A stretch of 64,000 bases of DNA from Mesorhizobium comanense (GTDB lineage Bacteria; Pseudomonadota; Alphaproteobacteria; Rhizobiales; Rhizobiaceae): the NCBI RefSeq assembly GCF_005503535.1, contig NZ_SCNN01000011.1, positions 62,001-126,000 of the forward strand, written 5' to 3'. Every line of letters begins with the position of its first letter. Within the stretch, counting starts at the first letter, position 1. Below, in pieces: positions 1 to 7,182 of this stretch. The position numbers were made by a program, and so were the translations under genes. The notes under the pieces are model-generated. The model was given only the letters and a program-made list of their open reading frames with translations, searched no databases and was not told the DNA's origin.

Positions 1-435
1 GTCGGCCGGATGGAGGGCACCAGCCCTGCCGACATGATGGAGATCAGGCAATTGCTGGAACCGGCCGCGGCCTCCTTCGCCGCCACCAACGCCAGCGCCA
101 TGGAACTCAACGCCGTGCGCGAGGCGCACAGGATCGCCTCGGAATCGCAGGACATGCCGACCTTCGAGCACTGGGACGCGGAGTTTCACCACCGCATCTT
201 CGCCTGCTCGCGCAACGAGTTCCTGAAAGAGATCCACAATCTGATGCGCATCCTGCGCAATCAGGCGCCGTGGTTCGAGATGAAGAAGCGCTCCTTTTCG
301 GAGGAACGCCGCTCCATCTATTGCGAGGAGCATCAGGCGGTTCTCGACGCGCTGCTGCGCCGCGATCCGGAGAGCGCCAGCCAAGCCATGCTGGCGCATC
401 TCAAGACCGTCCAGCGCAATCTGCTGGGACGGTAG
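1..435 (+). CDS. GntR/FadR-family regulator, FCD domain (5' end outside window)
   Basis: The reading frame is open from base 1, so the gene enters from the left and only its last 144 codons are present. The visible part is an all-helical FCD ligand-binding domain: an acidic/histidine stretch WDAEFHHRIF near residue 57 and a second histidine in EEHQAVLDAL near residue 107, the positions that hold the metal or ligand in FadR-type regulators. The winged-helix DNA-binding domain must lie upstream. Such proteins usually repress a neighbouring catabolic operon. The downstream gene is convergent, so the target is more likely to the left. The effector cannot be told. Confidence 0.85.
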   Translation, partial: VGRMEGTSPADMMEIRQLLEPAAASFAATNASAMELNAVREAHRIASESQDMPTFEHWDAEFHHRIFACSRNEFLKEIHNLMRILRNQAPWFEMKKRSFSEERRSIYCEEHQAVLDALLRRDPESASQAMLAHLKTVQRNLLGR

Positions 436-485
436 AGCGGAATCCCGAAAAGCGGGAACCGGTTTTCGGGAAAGATCACGCTCCG
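436..485. repeat. Rhizobial-type intergenic palindromic repeat
   Basis: The spacer between two convergent genes holds an inverted repeat, TCCCGAAAA (443-451) and TTTTCGGGA (463-471), around a GCGGGAACCGG loop and followed by AAAGATCACGCTC. From memory this wording belongs to a short element scattered through Rhizobium and Mesorhizobium spacers. It sits where a bidirectional terminator would be useful. Family assignment is from recall, not a search. Confidence 0.6.
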
Positions 486-540
486 GCACGGGGTCCAGGA
501 CCGGAAAGGCGTGAGGGCCACGCCTCCCCGGCACCAGATA

Positions 541-1332
541 TCACTCGCCGCGCATCGTCGCCTGGAAGGTCGGCAGATGCTTCTTTTGCGCTTCCAGCAT
601 GCGCTCGCGGTAGACGCCGTAGATGACGTCGGTGTCGTGCAGCGTCACGCCGGCAATGGTCGGCGAGGCAAAGACCGGCAGTTCGATGCCGCGCTTGGCG
701 AGCTGCTCGGCGGTGCGCGCGATCAGCTCGTGGGCCATGATCATGGCGAGCACGGTCGAGGAGCCGGAGACCGGACGGCTCCAGCCCTCGACCGGGACGA
801 TCGCGTCCTCGATCGGCGAGCAGGTGTCGATGACGAGGTCGGCGGCATCGGCCAGCCGCTTGCCGGAGGAATGCGTGGCAGGCTTGTCGAGATTGTTCTT
901 GCTGGTGACGGCGACGACGAAGATACCGCGCTTCTTGGCATAGAGGGCGGTGTCGATGCCGGACGCGTTGCGGCCGCTATGGCCGAAGATGATGATGGAA
1001 TCGCCCTTGTTGAGCGGCTGATGGTCGAGGAATTTCTCGGCGTATTTCTCGGTCCGCTCCAGCCACAGCAATTCGCGCACGCCGCCGGCGCCCAGCACAT
1101 TGTGCCACATCACGCGCGGGTCGGTCAGCGGATTGAAGCCGACATAGCTGCCGTAGCGCGGGAACACCTCCTGCACCGGCAGCACCGAATGGCCGGAACC
1201 GAAGAGATGGACGAGGCCGCCCCCTTGCAGCGAGTCGGCGAAGCGGCTGGCCGCCTGGCCGAAGGCCTCTTCGTTGGTTTTCGCGGCCTTGTCGATGAGA
1301 GCGGCAAGGCGATGGATATAGAGATCGGACAC
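541..1332 (-). CDS. SIS-domain phosphosugar-binding protein (UPF0309-like)
   Basis: A 263-residue protein with one sugar isomerase (SIS) fold. The phosphosugar-binding loops are visible as HLFGSGHSV near residue 42 and IIFGHSGRNASG near 120, followed by the strand-turn GIFVVAVTSK. Length and the EVFPR segment fit the UPF0309 group, whose reaction is not established; SIS proteins isomerise, deaminate or sense phosphosugars. The start is GTG at 1332 with AGGAG seven bases upstream. It is the last gene of the leftward sugar operon, 41 bases after the GntR gene. With a PIG-L deacetylase and a kinase before it, a role on an amino-sugar phosphate is plausible but inferred. Confidence 0.85.
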   Translation of the reverse strand: MSDLYIHRLAALIDKAAKTNEEAFGQAASRFADSLQGGGLVHLFGSGHSVLPVQEVFPRYGSYVGFNPLTDPRVMWHNVLGAGGVRELLWLERTEKYAEKFLDHQPLNKGDSIIIFGHSGRNASGIDTALYAKKRGIFVVAVTSKNNLDKPATHSSGKRLADAADLVIDTCSPIEDAIVPVEGWSRPVSGSSTVLAMIMAHELIARTAEQLAKRGIELPVFASPTIAGVTLHDTDVIYGVYRERMLEAQKKHLPTFQATMRGE

Positions 1333-1373
1333 GTGGATACTCCTGTTTTCAAGTGTCTGCCTGGGAGGGTGGA

Positions 1374-2144
1374 TCAGCTTCGCGGGTTCAGCGGCACGCG
1401 TCCGGCGCGCAGCGTCGAGCGGATTTCGTAGCGGTCGCCGCGCATGATGGAGACGGTGAATTCGAACGGGCCGCGCTCGTCGGTGGTGATGCGCTCGACG
1501 ATGAAGGCGGGACTGCCGGCGGGCAGGTCGAGCAACTCGGCATCGGCGGCGCCGACGGCGCCGACGCGGTAGTTTTCCCGTGCCGCCACCGGCACGATGC
1601 CGTAATGGCGCTCCAGCGCCTCGTAGAGCGAGCCCTGCAGCAAGCCTGCGTCGAGGAAACCCGGGACGCGCGCGGCGGAAAGCTGTGCCGTCTGGATGCC
1701 GATCGGCTCGCTGTTGCCGAGCCGCAGGCGCCGGATGCGCACGACCGGGTCGCCCTCCTCGATCTCCAGCGCGCCGGCGGCCGCCGCATTGGCCGTGGTC
1801 AGGCTGCAATCGAGCAGCCGCGAGCCGGCGACGACGCCCATATTGCCCATTTCCTGGGTGAAGCTGGTCAGTTCGCGCGTTCCCGCCACGAGCGTGGTGG
1901 AGCGCACGAAGGTGCCGCGGCCGTGCTCGCGGCGCAGCAGGCCGCCTTCCTCCAGATTGCGCAAGGCGTGGCGCAGCGTGATGCGGCTGACGCCGAACAG
2001 GGCACACAGGCGATCCTCCGCCGGGATCTGGTCGCCGGTCGCCCACTCGCCGCTCTTGACGATGGCGCGGATCGCTTCCTCCACCTGGTACCAGAGCGGT
2101 TCGGGTCGTCTGCGGTCCGGTTGCTGAAAGCTCGCCTGGCTCAT
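1374..2144 (-). CDS. GntR-family regulator, HutC/UTRA type
   Basis: A 256-residue regulator. Residues about 12-75 form the winged helix (LWYQVEEAIRAIV, then FGVSRITLRHALRNLEEGGLL and GRGTFV), and residues about 90-250 form the UTRA effector domain shared by HutC, NagR/DasR and PhnF. UTRA domains often bind sugar phosphates, fitting a local regulator of this sugar operon. The ATG at 2144 overlaps the ROK stop as ATGA; an in-frame GTG 15 bases upstream is less likely. It is transcribed within the operon it probably represses, implying autoregulation. Candidate operators are in the 6861-7182 divergent spacer. Confidence 0.88.
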   Translation of the reverse strand: MSQASFQQPDRRRPEPLWYQVEEAIRAIVKSGEWATGDQIPAEDRLCALFGVSRITLRHALRNLEEGGLLRREHGRGTFVRSTTLVAGTRELTSFTQEMGNMGVVAGSRLLDCSLTTANAAAAGALEIEEGDPVVRIRRLRLGNSEPIGIQTAQLSAARVPGFLDAGLLQGSLYEALERHYGIVPVAARENYRVGAVGAADAELLDLPAGSPAFIVERITTDERGPFEFTVSIMRGDRYEIRSTLRAGRVPLNPRS

Positions 2145-3016
2145 CGCACCTGTCTCCACTTTTCTCCCGCGCGGCCGGCCAGTGCCGCGCCGGCAAGCCC
2201 CGCCCCCGCGCCGAAGCGGCCGGACCGGATCTCAACGCCGCGCAAATGCGACGGCAGTTGGCGCCGCAGCGCCGCCAGCAATGGCGGCCGCATCACGTCG
2301 AGCGCCTCGGCCAGTCCTCCCGACACCAGCACCGCCTGCGGATCGAGCAGCGCCACCGCGCCGGCAAGCGCGGTGCCGAGCTGGCGCGCTGGCACTTCGA
2401 GCAAGGTCAGCGCGGCCAGTTCGCCGGCATGTGCCGCCGCGATCAGCTGGCGGCCGCCGGCGAGCCCGATCCGGCCGGCAAGCGCGTCGAGCGCCCGGCC
2501 CGAAGCCATCCGCTCCAGCCAGCCGCTGCGCTCCTCGCCATCGTCCTTGATGTCGGCGCAGGCCCAGCCGAAGGAACAGGCGCCGCCCTGCGCACCGGCA
2601 ACGATGCGGCCATTGGCCAGCACTGCGGAGCCGATGCCGGTGCCGATCGCCAGCAGGATCGCGTCGGACATGCCTTTCGCGCTGCCTTCGACGGCTTCGG
2701 CCAGCAACGCGATCTGCGCGTCATTGCCGAGCGCGATGGGCAGGTCCGGAAACAGGGCCTGGAGATCGACGCCGTCGAGGAAAGGCAGGTTCGGAATCCA
2801 GCGGCAGACAGGGCCCTCGACCAGGCCCGGCACCGCGATGCCGAGCGCATCGACCGTTCCGGCCTCCGCGCGTAGAGCGTTGATGCGGGCAACGAAGGCG
2901 TCGAGGCCGGCTGGAGCCGGCTCCCGGTTCGGCATTTCCAGGGCAGCGATGTCGCCGGTGAAGATAGCGGCGCGCAGATTGGTGCCGCCGAGATCGATGG
3001 CCAGAACCCGCGTCAT
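2141..3016 (-). CDS. ROK-family sugar kinase lacking the usual zinc motif
   Basis: A 291-residue protein with the ROK phosphate-binding loop DLGGTNLR (residues 8-15), the catalytic aspartate in GND at 99, and the second glycine-rich loop IGTGIG near 124-129. These features predict ATP-dependent phosphorylation of a hexose or amino sugar in the cytoplasm. The cysteine-rich zinc site of most ROK kinases (CxCGxxGC) is not present: the corresponding stretch reads GGACSFGWACADIKDD and GWLERMASG replaces the GCLE segment. It overlaps both neighbours by 4 bases. It could act on the product of the PIG-L deacetylase. A non-kinase sugar-sensing role is less likely since the catalytic Asp remains. Confidence 0.87.
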   Translation of the reverse strand: MTRVLAIDLGGTNLRAAIFTGDIAALEMPNREPAPAGLDAFVARINALRAEAGTVDALGIAVPGLVEGPVCRWIPNLPFLDGVDLQALFPDLPIALGNDAQIALLAEAVEGSAKGMSDAILLAIGTGIGSAVLANGRIVAGAQGGACSFGWACADIKDDGEERSGWLERMASGRALDALAGRIGLAGGRQLIAAAHAGELAALTLLEVPARQLGTALAGAVALLDPQAVLVSGGLAEALDVMRPPLLAALRRQLPSHLRGVEIRSGRFGAGAGLAGAALAGRAGEKWRQVR

Positions 3017-3753
3017 CGGCTGGATCCTTTGCCGGCCGGCGGCGCGAACAGGCCGCTGCCGGCGTTCCAGGAATGCGAAGCCGCCGCGAAAGCCTGGGCG
3101 TGGCGCGTGCCACGCAGGCAGCCGCGCAACCGGTAGAGCGCGCTGTAATAGTCGACATAGGGAAAGCTGCTCAGCCCCCGCGCCAGCTCGTACTCCCGAA
3201 CCGCCTCGGTCCAGGCATCGAAACCATCACTGACATCGACGAGATGCTCGGGGCGGAAGCCGTCATCATCTTCCCAGTTTTCGCCGAACAGCAGCAGGGA
3301 CGGCGTGTGCGCGGCGTGGTCGCGGGCAATGGTCGGCAGAGCGGCGAAGAAGATGCCTGTCTGCGTCAGATGGGCGGCGGCACGATGGTCCTTGTGCCAG
3401 CTGCCATGCCAGTGGGTTATGACCACCTCCGGTTTCAGCTCGCGGACGACATCGCAGACCTTCAACGCCGTCTCGTCGTCGGAAGGCAGGAAGGCGTCAT
3501 GCAGGCCGAGGCTTCGCAGCGTCACTCCAAGGCGCCCGGCCGCCCTGCCCGCTTCCTCTTCCTTCTGCACGCAGTAATGCGCGGGGACGAGACAGGGATG
3601 GCCCTGCTCGCCCATGGTCAGATGCAGGAAGGTGACCGAGGCGCCGCGCTTGACGGCAGCGGCCGCAAGCGGTCCCGCGATGACCTCGGCATCGAAGGCA
3701 TGCGCGCCGACGACCAGGATGGAGCTTGCGGCGTAGACCTTGTCCTCGATCAT
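3013..3753 (-). CDS. PIG-L family deacetylase with altered catalytic motif
   Basis: A 246-residue LmbE/PIG-L protein. The family removes N-acyl groups from sugars such as N-acetylglucosamine conjugates with a zinc ion. The usual AHPDDxE motif is AHAFDAE here (residues 17-23): metal ligands His18 and Asp21 remain, but the position of the general-base Asp holds Phe20. The second metal region HWHGSWHKDH is present at 114-123. The start ATG at 3753 overlaps the permease stop as ATGA. Position between importer and ROK kinase suggests it deacylates the imported sugar before phosphorylation, if the altered site is active. Confidence 0.85.
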   Translation of the reverse strand: MIEDKVYAASSILVVGAHAFDAEVIAGPLAAAAVKRGASVTFLHLTMGEQGHPCLVPAHYCVQKEEEAGRAAGRLGVTLRSLGLHDAFLPSDDETALKVCDVVRELKPEVVITHWHGSWHKDHRAAAHLTQTGIFFAALPTIARDHAAHTPSLLLFGENWEDDDGFRPEHLVDVSDGFDAWTEAVREYELARGLSSFPYVDYYSALYRLRGCLRGTRHAQAFAAASHSWNAGSGLFAPPAGKGSSR

Positions 3754-4607
3754 TTCATGCCTCCCTGGGCGCCGACGCCCTCGCGAATCTGGCGGGCGAG
3801 CAGACAATACATGATCAGGATCGGCGCCATGGAGATGGCCAGCGAGGCGAAGACCAGGCCCCAGTCGGTACGGAACTGGCCGACGAAGACGCTGATCGCC
3901 AGCGGCACGGTCTTGTAGCGGTCGTCGAAGATGAAGATCAGCGGGAAGAAGAAATCGTTCCAGACGGCGATGGCCGTGAAGATGGCGACGATCGACACCG
4001 CCGGCTTCACCATGGGCAGGATGATCTGGAACAGGATACGGACTTCGCCGGCGCCGTCCATGCGCGCCGCCTCGTCGAGCTCGGAGGGCAGCACGCGCAT
4101 GAAATTGGCGAAGATGAAGACGGCGAAGGGAATGCGGATGGCCGAGTAGACCAGGATCAGCCCGGTCAGCGAATCCAGGAGGCCAAGATTGCGCATCAGC
4201 GTGAACAATTCGACCGATGCCAGCCGGATCGGCAGCATGATGCCGGACAGGAAAAGGCCGAGCATGATGGCATTCCAGCCGAGCCGGTAGCGGCTGAGGG
4301 GATAGGCGGCCATGGCCGAGACGACGATGGTCAGGGTGACGGCACCGCCGGTGACGATCAGGCTGTTCAAGAAGTTGTGGCCGAGATCGGCGCGCGTCCA
4401 GGCGTTGACGAAATTGTCGAAGGCAAAGCGCGCCGGCAGGCCGAGCCGGTTGTCGTAGATCTCGGCGGTGGTCTTGAAGCAGGAGACAACGAGAATGTAG
4501 AGCGGCAAGAGCACCGCCGCCGTCCACACGACCAGCACGATCCAGCCCGGCAGCCGGGCAAGCTGCCGCGACAGGGCGGGCCTGTTGGGGATTGCCAGCG
4601 CGCTCAT
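3750..4607 (-). CDS. CUT1 sugar ABC transporter permease (MalG/LacG-like)
   Basis: A 285-residue inner-membrane protein with about six membrane segments. It carries the cytoplasmic EAA loop (ELDEAARMDGAGEVRILFQIILP) about 95 residues from the C terminus, where it docks on the ATPase. The N-terminal layout and short cytoplasmic start fit the MalG-type second permease of carbohydrate (CUT1) importers. It overlaps the upstream permease and the downstream PIG-L gene by ATGA each. The operon encodes no ATPase, so the pair must use one made elsewhere, as MsmK/UgpC-type ATPases do in other bacteria. Confidence 0.92.
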   Translation of the reverse strand: MSALAIPNRPALSRQLARLPGWIVLVVWTAAVLLPLYILVVSCFKTTAEIYDNRLGLPARFAFDNFVNAWTRADLGHNFLNSLIVTGGAVTLTIVVSAMAAYPLSRYRLGWNAIMLGLFLSGIMLPIRLASVELFTLMRNLGLLDSLTGLILVYSAIRIPFAVFIFANFMRVLPSELDEAARMDGAGEVRILFQIILPMVKPAVSIVAIFTAIAVWNDFFFPLIFIFDDRYKTVPLAISVFVGQFRTDWGLVFASLAISMAPILIMYCLLARQIREGVGAQGGMK

Positions 4608-5536
4608 AGCTGCACCGTGCGGCGGTCGAAGAAGCGCAGCATCAGCAGCGTGCCGATGCTCAGGATCAGGAACAGCATAGTGCCCAGCGCCAGCGCCAGG
4701 CCAATGTCGGTGATGCCGACGGCGCCCTCCGCGCCGAAGGCGAGCCGGTAGAAATAAGTCACCAGCGTGTCGGTCGCGTAGCTCGGATTGCCCTGCACGC
4801 CCTGCATGACATAGACGATGTCGAACTGGTTGAAGGTGTTGATGAAGGACAGCGTGGTCAGCGTGCCCAGCGCCGGCATCAGCAACGGCAGCGCAACGGA
4901 GAACAGCATGCGCGCATTGCCGGCACCGTCGAGCCTGGCGGCCTCGAAGATCTGGCCCGATATCTGGCGCAGGCCCGCCGTGTAGATCAGCACCGGCAGG
5001 CCCATCCAGTTCCAGGCGTCGACGGCGATCAGCACCCAGAGCGCGGTGTGGCTGTTGCCGAGCACGGTCAGGCTGCCCTGGTGCAGGCCGAGCCCGTTGA
5101 GCGCCCATTCGACAACGCCGCCCGGCGCCAGCAGCAGGCGCCAGAGCGCGCCGACGATGACCGGGCTCAGCACCGCCGGGAAGAAGAACACCGACTGGAA
5201 GAAGGCTGCTCCCCTGTCGCGCAGGAACAGCAGCCAGGCGAACAGGAGCCCGATGCCATTCTGGAAGAGCATGATGCCGAAGAACCAGGAGGCGTTGTGC
5301 CACAGCGCGCCGTAGAGCCTGGCATCGCTTGGGAAAACGAAGAGACGGGCAAAATTCGACAGGCCGGCGAATTCGCCCATGCGCAGCCCCTTCCAGAGGA
5401 AGAAGCTGCCCCACAGCGACATCGCCAGGGGATAGAGGACGAAGAGCGCGTAGACCGCCAGCGCCGGCAGGATGAAAAGCACGGCCATGCGCTGCTGCGT
5501 GCGCTTCAGGCTGCTTGTGCGGCTGAGGTTGGCCAT
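4604..5536 (-). CDS. CUT1 sugar ABC transporter permease (MalF/LacF-like)
   Basis: A 310-residue membrane protein. It has a charged N terminus (SSLKRTQQR), a first membrane span near residues 15-40, a periplasmic stretch, and the EAA loop FEAARLDGAGNARMLFSVALPLL near residue 205. It is the first permease of the CUT1 pair. A 25-base hairpin separates it from the binding-protein gene, the other genes of the operon being fused by overlaps. It should pair with the 3750-4607 permease and receive substrate from the 5589-6860 binding protein. Confidence 0.92.
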   Translation of the reverse strand: MANLSRTSSLKRTQQRMAVLFILPALAVYALFVLYPLAMSLWGSFFLWKGLRMGEFAGLSNFARLFVFPSDARLYGALWHNASWFFGIMLFQNGIGLLFAWLLFLRDRGAAFFQSVFFFPAVLSPVIVGALWRLLLAPGGVVEWALNGLGLHQGSLTVLGNSHTALWVLIAVDAWNWMGLPVLIYTAGLRQISGQIFEAARLDGAGNARMLFSVALPLLMPALGTLTTLSFINTFNQFDIVYVMQGVQGNPSYATDTLVTYFYRLAFGAEGAVGITDIGLALALGTMLFLILSIGTLLMLRFFDRRTVQL

Positions 5537-5556
5537 GCGGTGTTCTGTCCGGCGAA

Positions 5557-5581
5557 GGGCCGGCCGCGATGCGGCCGGCCC
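5557..5581 (-). other. Perfect 11-bp hairpin between binding-protein and permease genes
   Basis: The stem GGGCCGGCCGC (5557-5567) pairs with GCGGCCGGCCC (5571-5581) around a GAT loop. It lies just after the stop of the solute-binding protein gene and before the first permease. There is no T-run after it, so it is better read as an mRNA 3' stabiliser or attenuator than as a full terminator. Confidence 0.7.
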
Positions 5582-5588
5582 GGGCTTG

Positions 5589-6860
5589 CTACTGCTTGGG
5601 CTTGAACCAGGTGGCGACGGCGGCCTGCATGTCGGCCGCCAGCTTCTCCGGCGCGATGTTGCCTTCGACCATGTCGATGATTTCCGACTGCAGCACCGAG
5701 GAGGCGGTGGGCGACTGCCAGCGGAAGCCGACCAGCGTCAGGTAGGGCGTCGAGTTCTTCGACATCTCCATCATCTCGGCCAGCACCGGATCCTTCACCG
5801 TCACGTCGGTGCGCGCCGGCGGCCAGCCGAGTTCGTCGGCGAACATCTGCGCGAATTCGGCCGAGGCCATGAAGTTCAATACCTTGGTGGCGGCTTCCTT
5901 GTTGGCGCTCTCCGAGACGAGGCCATAGGAACCATCCGAAAAGGCCGAGGTGTAGACCTTCGCGCCGGCGTCATCGCCGGGGAACGGGAAGATCGAGAAT
6001 TTCAGCTTCGGGTTCTGCGCCTTGAAGCTGCCGTTCTCGAACGAGCCGCCGAGGAACATCGCCGCCTTGCCGCCGATGAACTGCTGCGTGGCGGTGGTGT
6101 AGTCGATGCCGGCGAAGCCGTCCGGGAAATAAGGCTTCAGTTCGGCGAAGCGTTTCAGCGCCGCGACATAGCGCGGGTCCTCGAAAGTCGCTTTGCCCGT
6201 CATCATCTCGTCGTAGAAATCAGGACCGTAAACGGTCGGGCCGACGACGCCGACGCCGATCTCCAGCTCCCAGGCCGAACCGTTGGCGCCGCCGGTGGCG
6301 ATCGGCGTGATGCCGGCCGCCTTCAGCTTGTCGCAGGCGGTGACGAAATCCTTGTAGGTCTTCGGAATGCCGATGCCTTGCGCCGCGAAGATATCCTGGT
6401 TGTAGAAGACGCCCATCATCGGCACCGAATAGGGCACGCCGTAGACCTTGCCGTCGGTGCGGCCGCGCGCGCCGCCAAGGGCGGCGTCCGGCATGTTCTT
6501 CAGTTCCGGCACGCTGTCGTCGAGCACGTCGAGATAGCCTGCATCGACGAAAGGCTGCAATTCGCCATAGGCCTTGAGCTGGGCGATGTCAGGTCCGCGC
6601 CCGCCACGCAGCGCCGTGCTCAGCCGGTTCTGGTAGTCGGCATCGGGCGTGAACTGGATGTTGACCTTGATGCCCGGGTTCTTGGCTTCGAAGGCATCGA
6701 AGATGCGGCGCATCGCGGCCTCGTCCTCGGTGCGCCAACTCCACAGCGTCACCGTGCTGTCGGCCCTTGCAGGCAAGGTTGTGAAGGCCCCGGCGAAAGC
6801 AGCGGCCAGGCCGCCGATCAGGCCAAGCGCCGCGCGACGGTGAAGTGAAAGCATGCTCAT
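5589..6860 (-). CDS. Sugar ABC transporter substrate-binding protein (CUT1)
   Basis: A 423-residue periplasmic protein of the SBP_bac_1 family. The first 33 residues form an export signal with a twin arginine (HRR) and a cleavage-like ARA-DS. The mature start TVTLWSWRTEDEAAMRRIFDAFEAKNPGIKV is typical of carbohydrate-binding lipid-free SBPs. Aromatic residues scattered as YGVPYSVPMMGVFYNQDIF fit sugar stacking. The start ATG at 6860 has GGGAG seven bases upstream. It is the first gene of the leftward seven-gene operon. The ligand is not readable; the downstream PIG-L and ROK genes favour an N-acylated sugar. Confidence 0.9.
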   Translation of the reverse strand: MSMLSLHRRAALGLIGGLAAAFAGAFTTLPARADSTVTLWSWRTEDEAAMRRIFDAFEAKNPGIKVNIQFTPDADYQNRLSTALRGGRGPDIAQLKAYGELQPFVDAGYLDVLDDSVPELKNMPDAALGGARGRTDGKVYGVPYSVPMMGVFYNQDIFAAQGIGIPKTYKDFVTACDKLKAAGITPIATGGANGSAWELEIGVGVVGPTVYGPDFYDEMMTGKATFEDPRYVAALKRFAELKPYFPDGFAGIDYTTATQQFIGGKAAMFLGGSFENGSFKAQNPKLKFSIFPFPGDDAGAKVYTSAFSDGSYGLVSESANKEAATKVLNFMASAEFAQMFADELGWPPARTDVTVKDPVLAEMMEMSKNSTPYLTLVGFRWQSPTASSVLQSEIIDMVEGNIAPEKLAADMQAAVATWFKPKQ

Positions 6861-7182
6861 TGCCAGTCTCCCATTGTTTTCTGTGCTTGGCGTCCCGCGC
6901 CGCGTCGGCGTGGCGGGAGAGTCATTCGCTCGGAATAGTCATTATAACGACATAGCAGCATTCGCAATAGGTCTGATGCGACTCCAGAGTGGCGACAGCA
7001 GGGGAGAAGCGGCAGCTGAAAGTGTATAAAATATTGTTTTTCAACGATAAATCCTTCTGTCTCGACGAATGAAGAAATCTGAAATCCTTCTATAGGACGG
7101 ATTTTCTCCAACAGGCCCTTGCGCCATCACCTGAACTTGTCATAACGTCATTGTGATCGATAGGCCCGAGGGAGGATGAGGA
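6861..7182. promoter_or_regulatory. Divergent promoter region between two sugar importers
   Basis: A 322-base spacer with no convincing gene, more AT-rich than its surroundings, feeding a CUT1 operon on each side. Near the left operon is an imperfect palindrome GTCATTATAACGAC (6938-6951). Near the right gene is GTCATAACGTCAT (7139-7151). Both share AACGWCAT, so one regulator could bind both, the GntR at 1374-2144 being a candidate. The right gene has a strong ribosome site, GGAGG at about 7171-7175. Confidence 0.5.
6938..6970 (-). promoter_or_regulatory. Candidate sigma-70 promoter with overlapping palindrome
   Basis: Read on the minus strand there is a perfect TATAAT (6946-6941) preceded by TTGCGA 15 bases upstream or CTATTG 18 bases upstream. 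The -10 box sits inside the palindrome GTCATTATAACGAC, so a bound protein there would block RNA polymerase. The first gene starts about 80 bases downstream. Confidence 0.4.

Noticed and set aside
1353-3233. A 626-codon open frame on the plus strand opposite the GntR and ROK genes
   Set aside because: It is Arg/Ala/Pro-rich without any recognisable domain and lies antisense to clear genes; it is a by-product of high-GC codon use.
5472-6848. A 458-codon plus-strand frame opposite the binding-protein gene
   Set aside because: Antisense shadow; no domain, no ribosome site, and the minus-strand binding protein is unambiguous.
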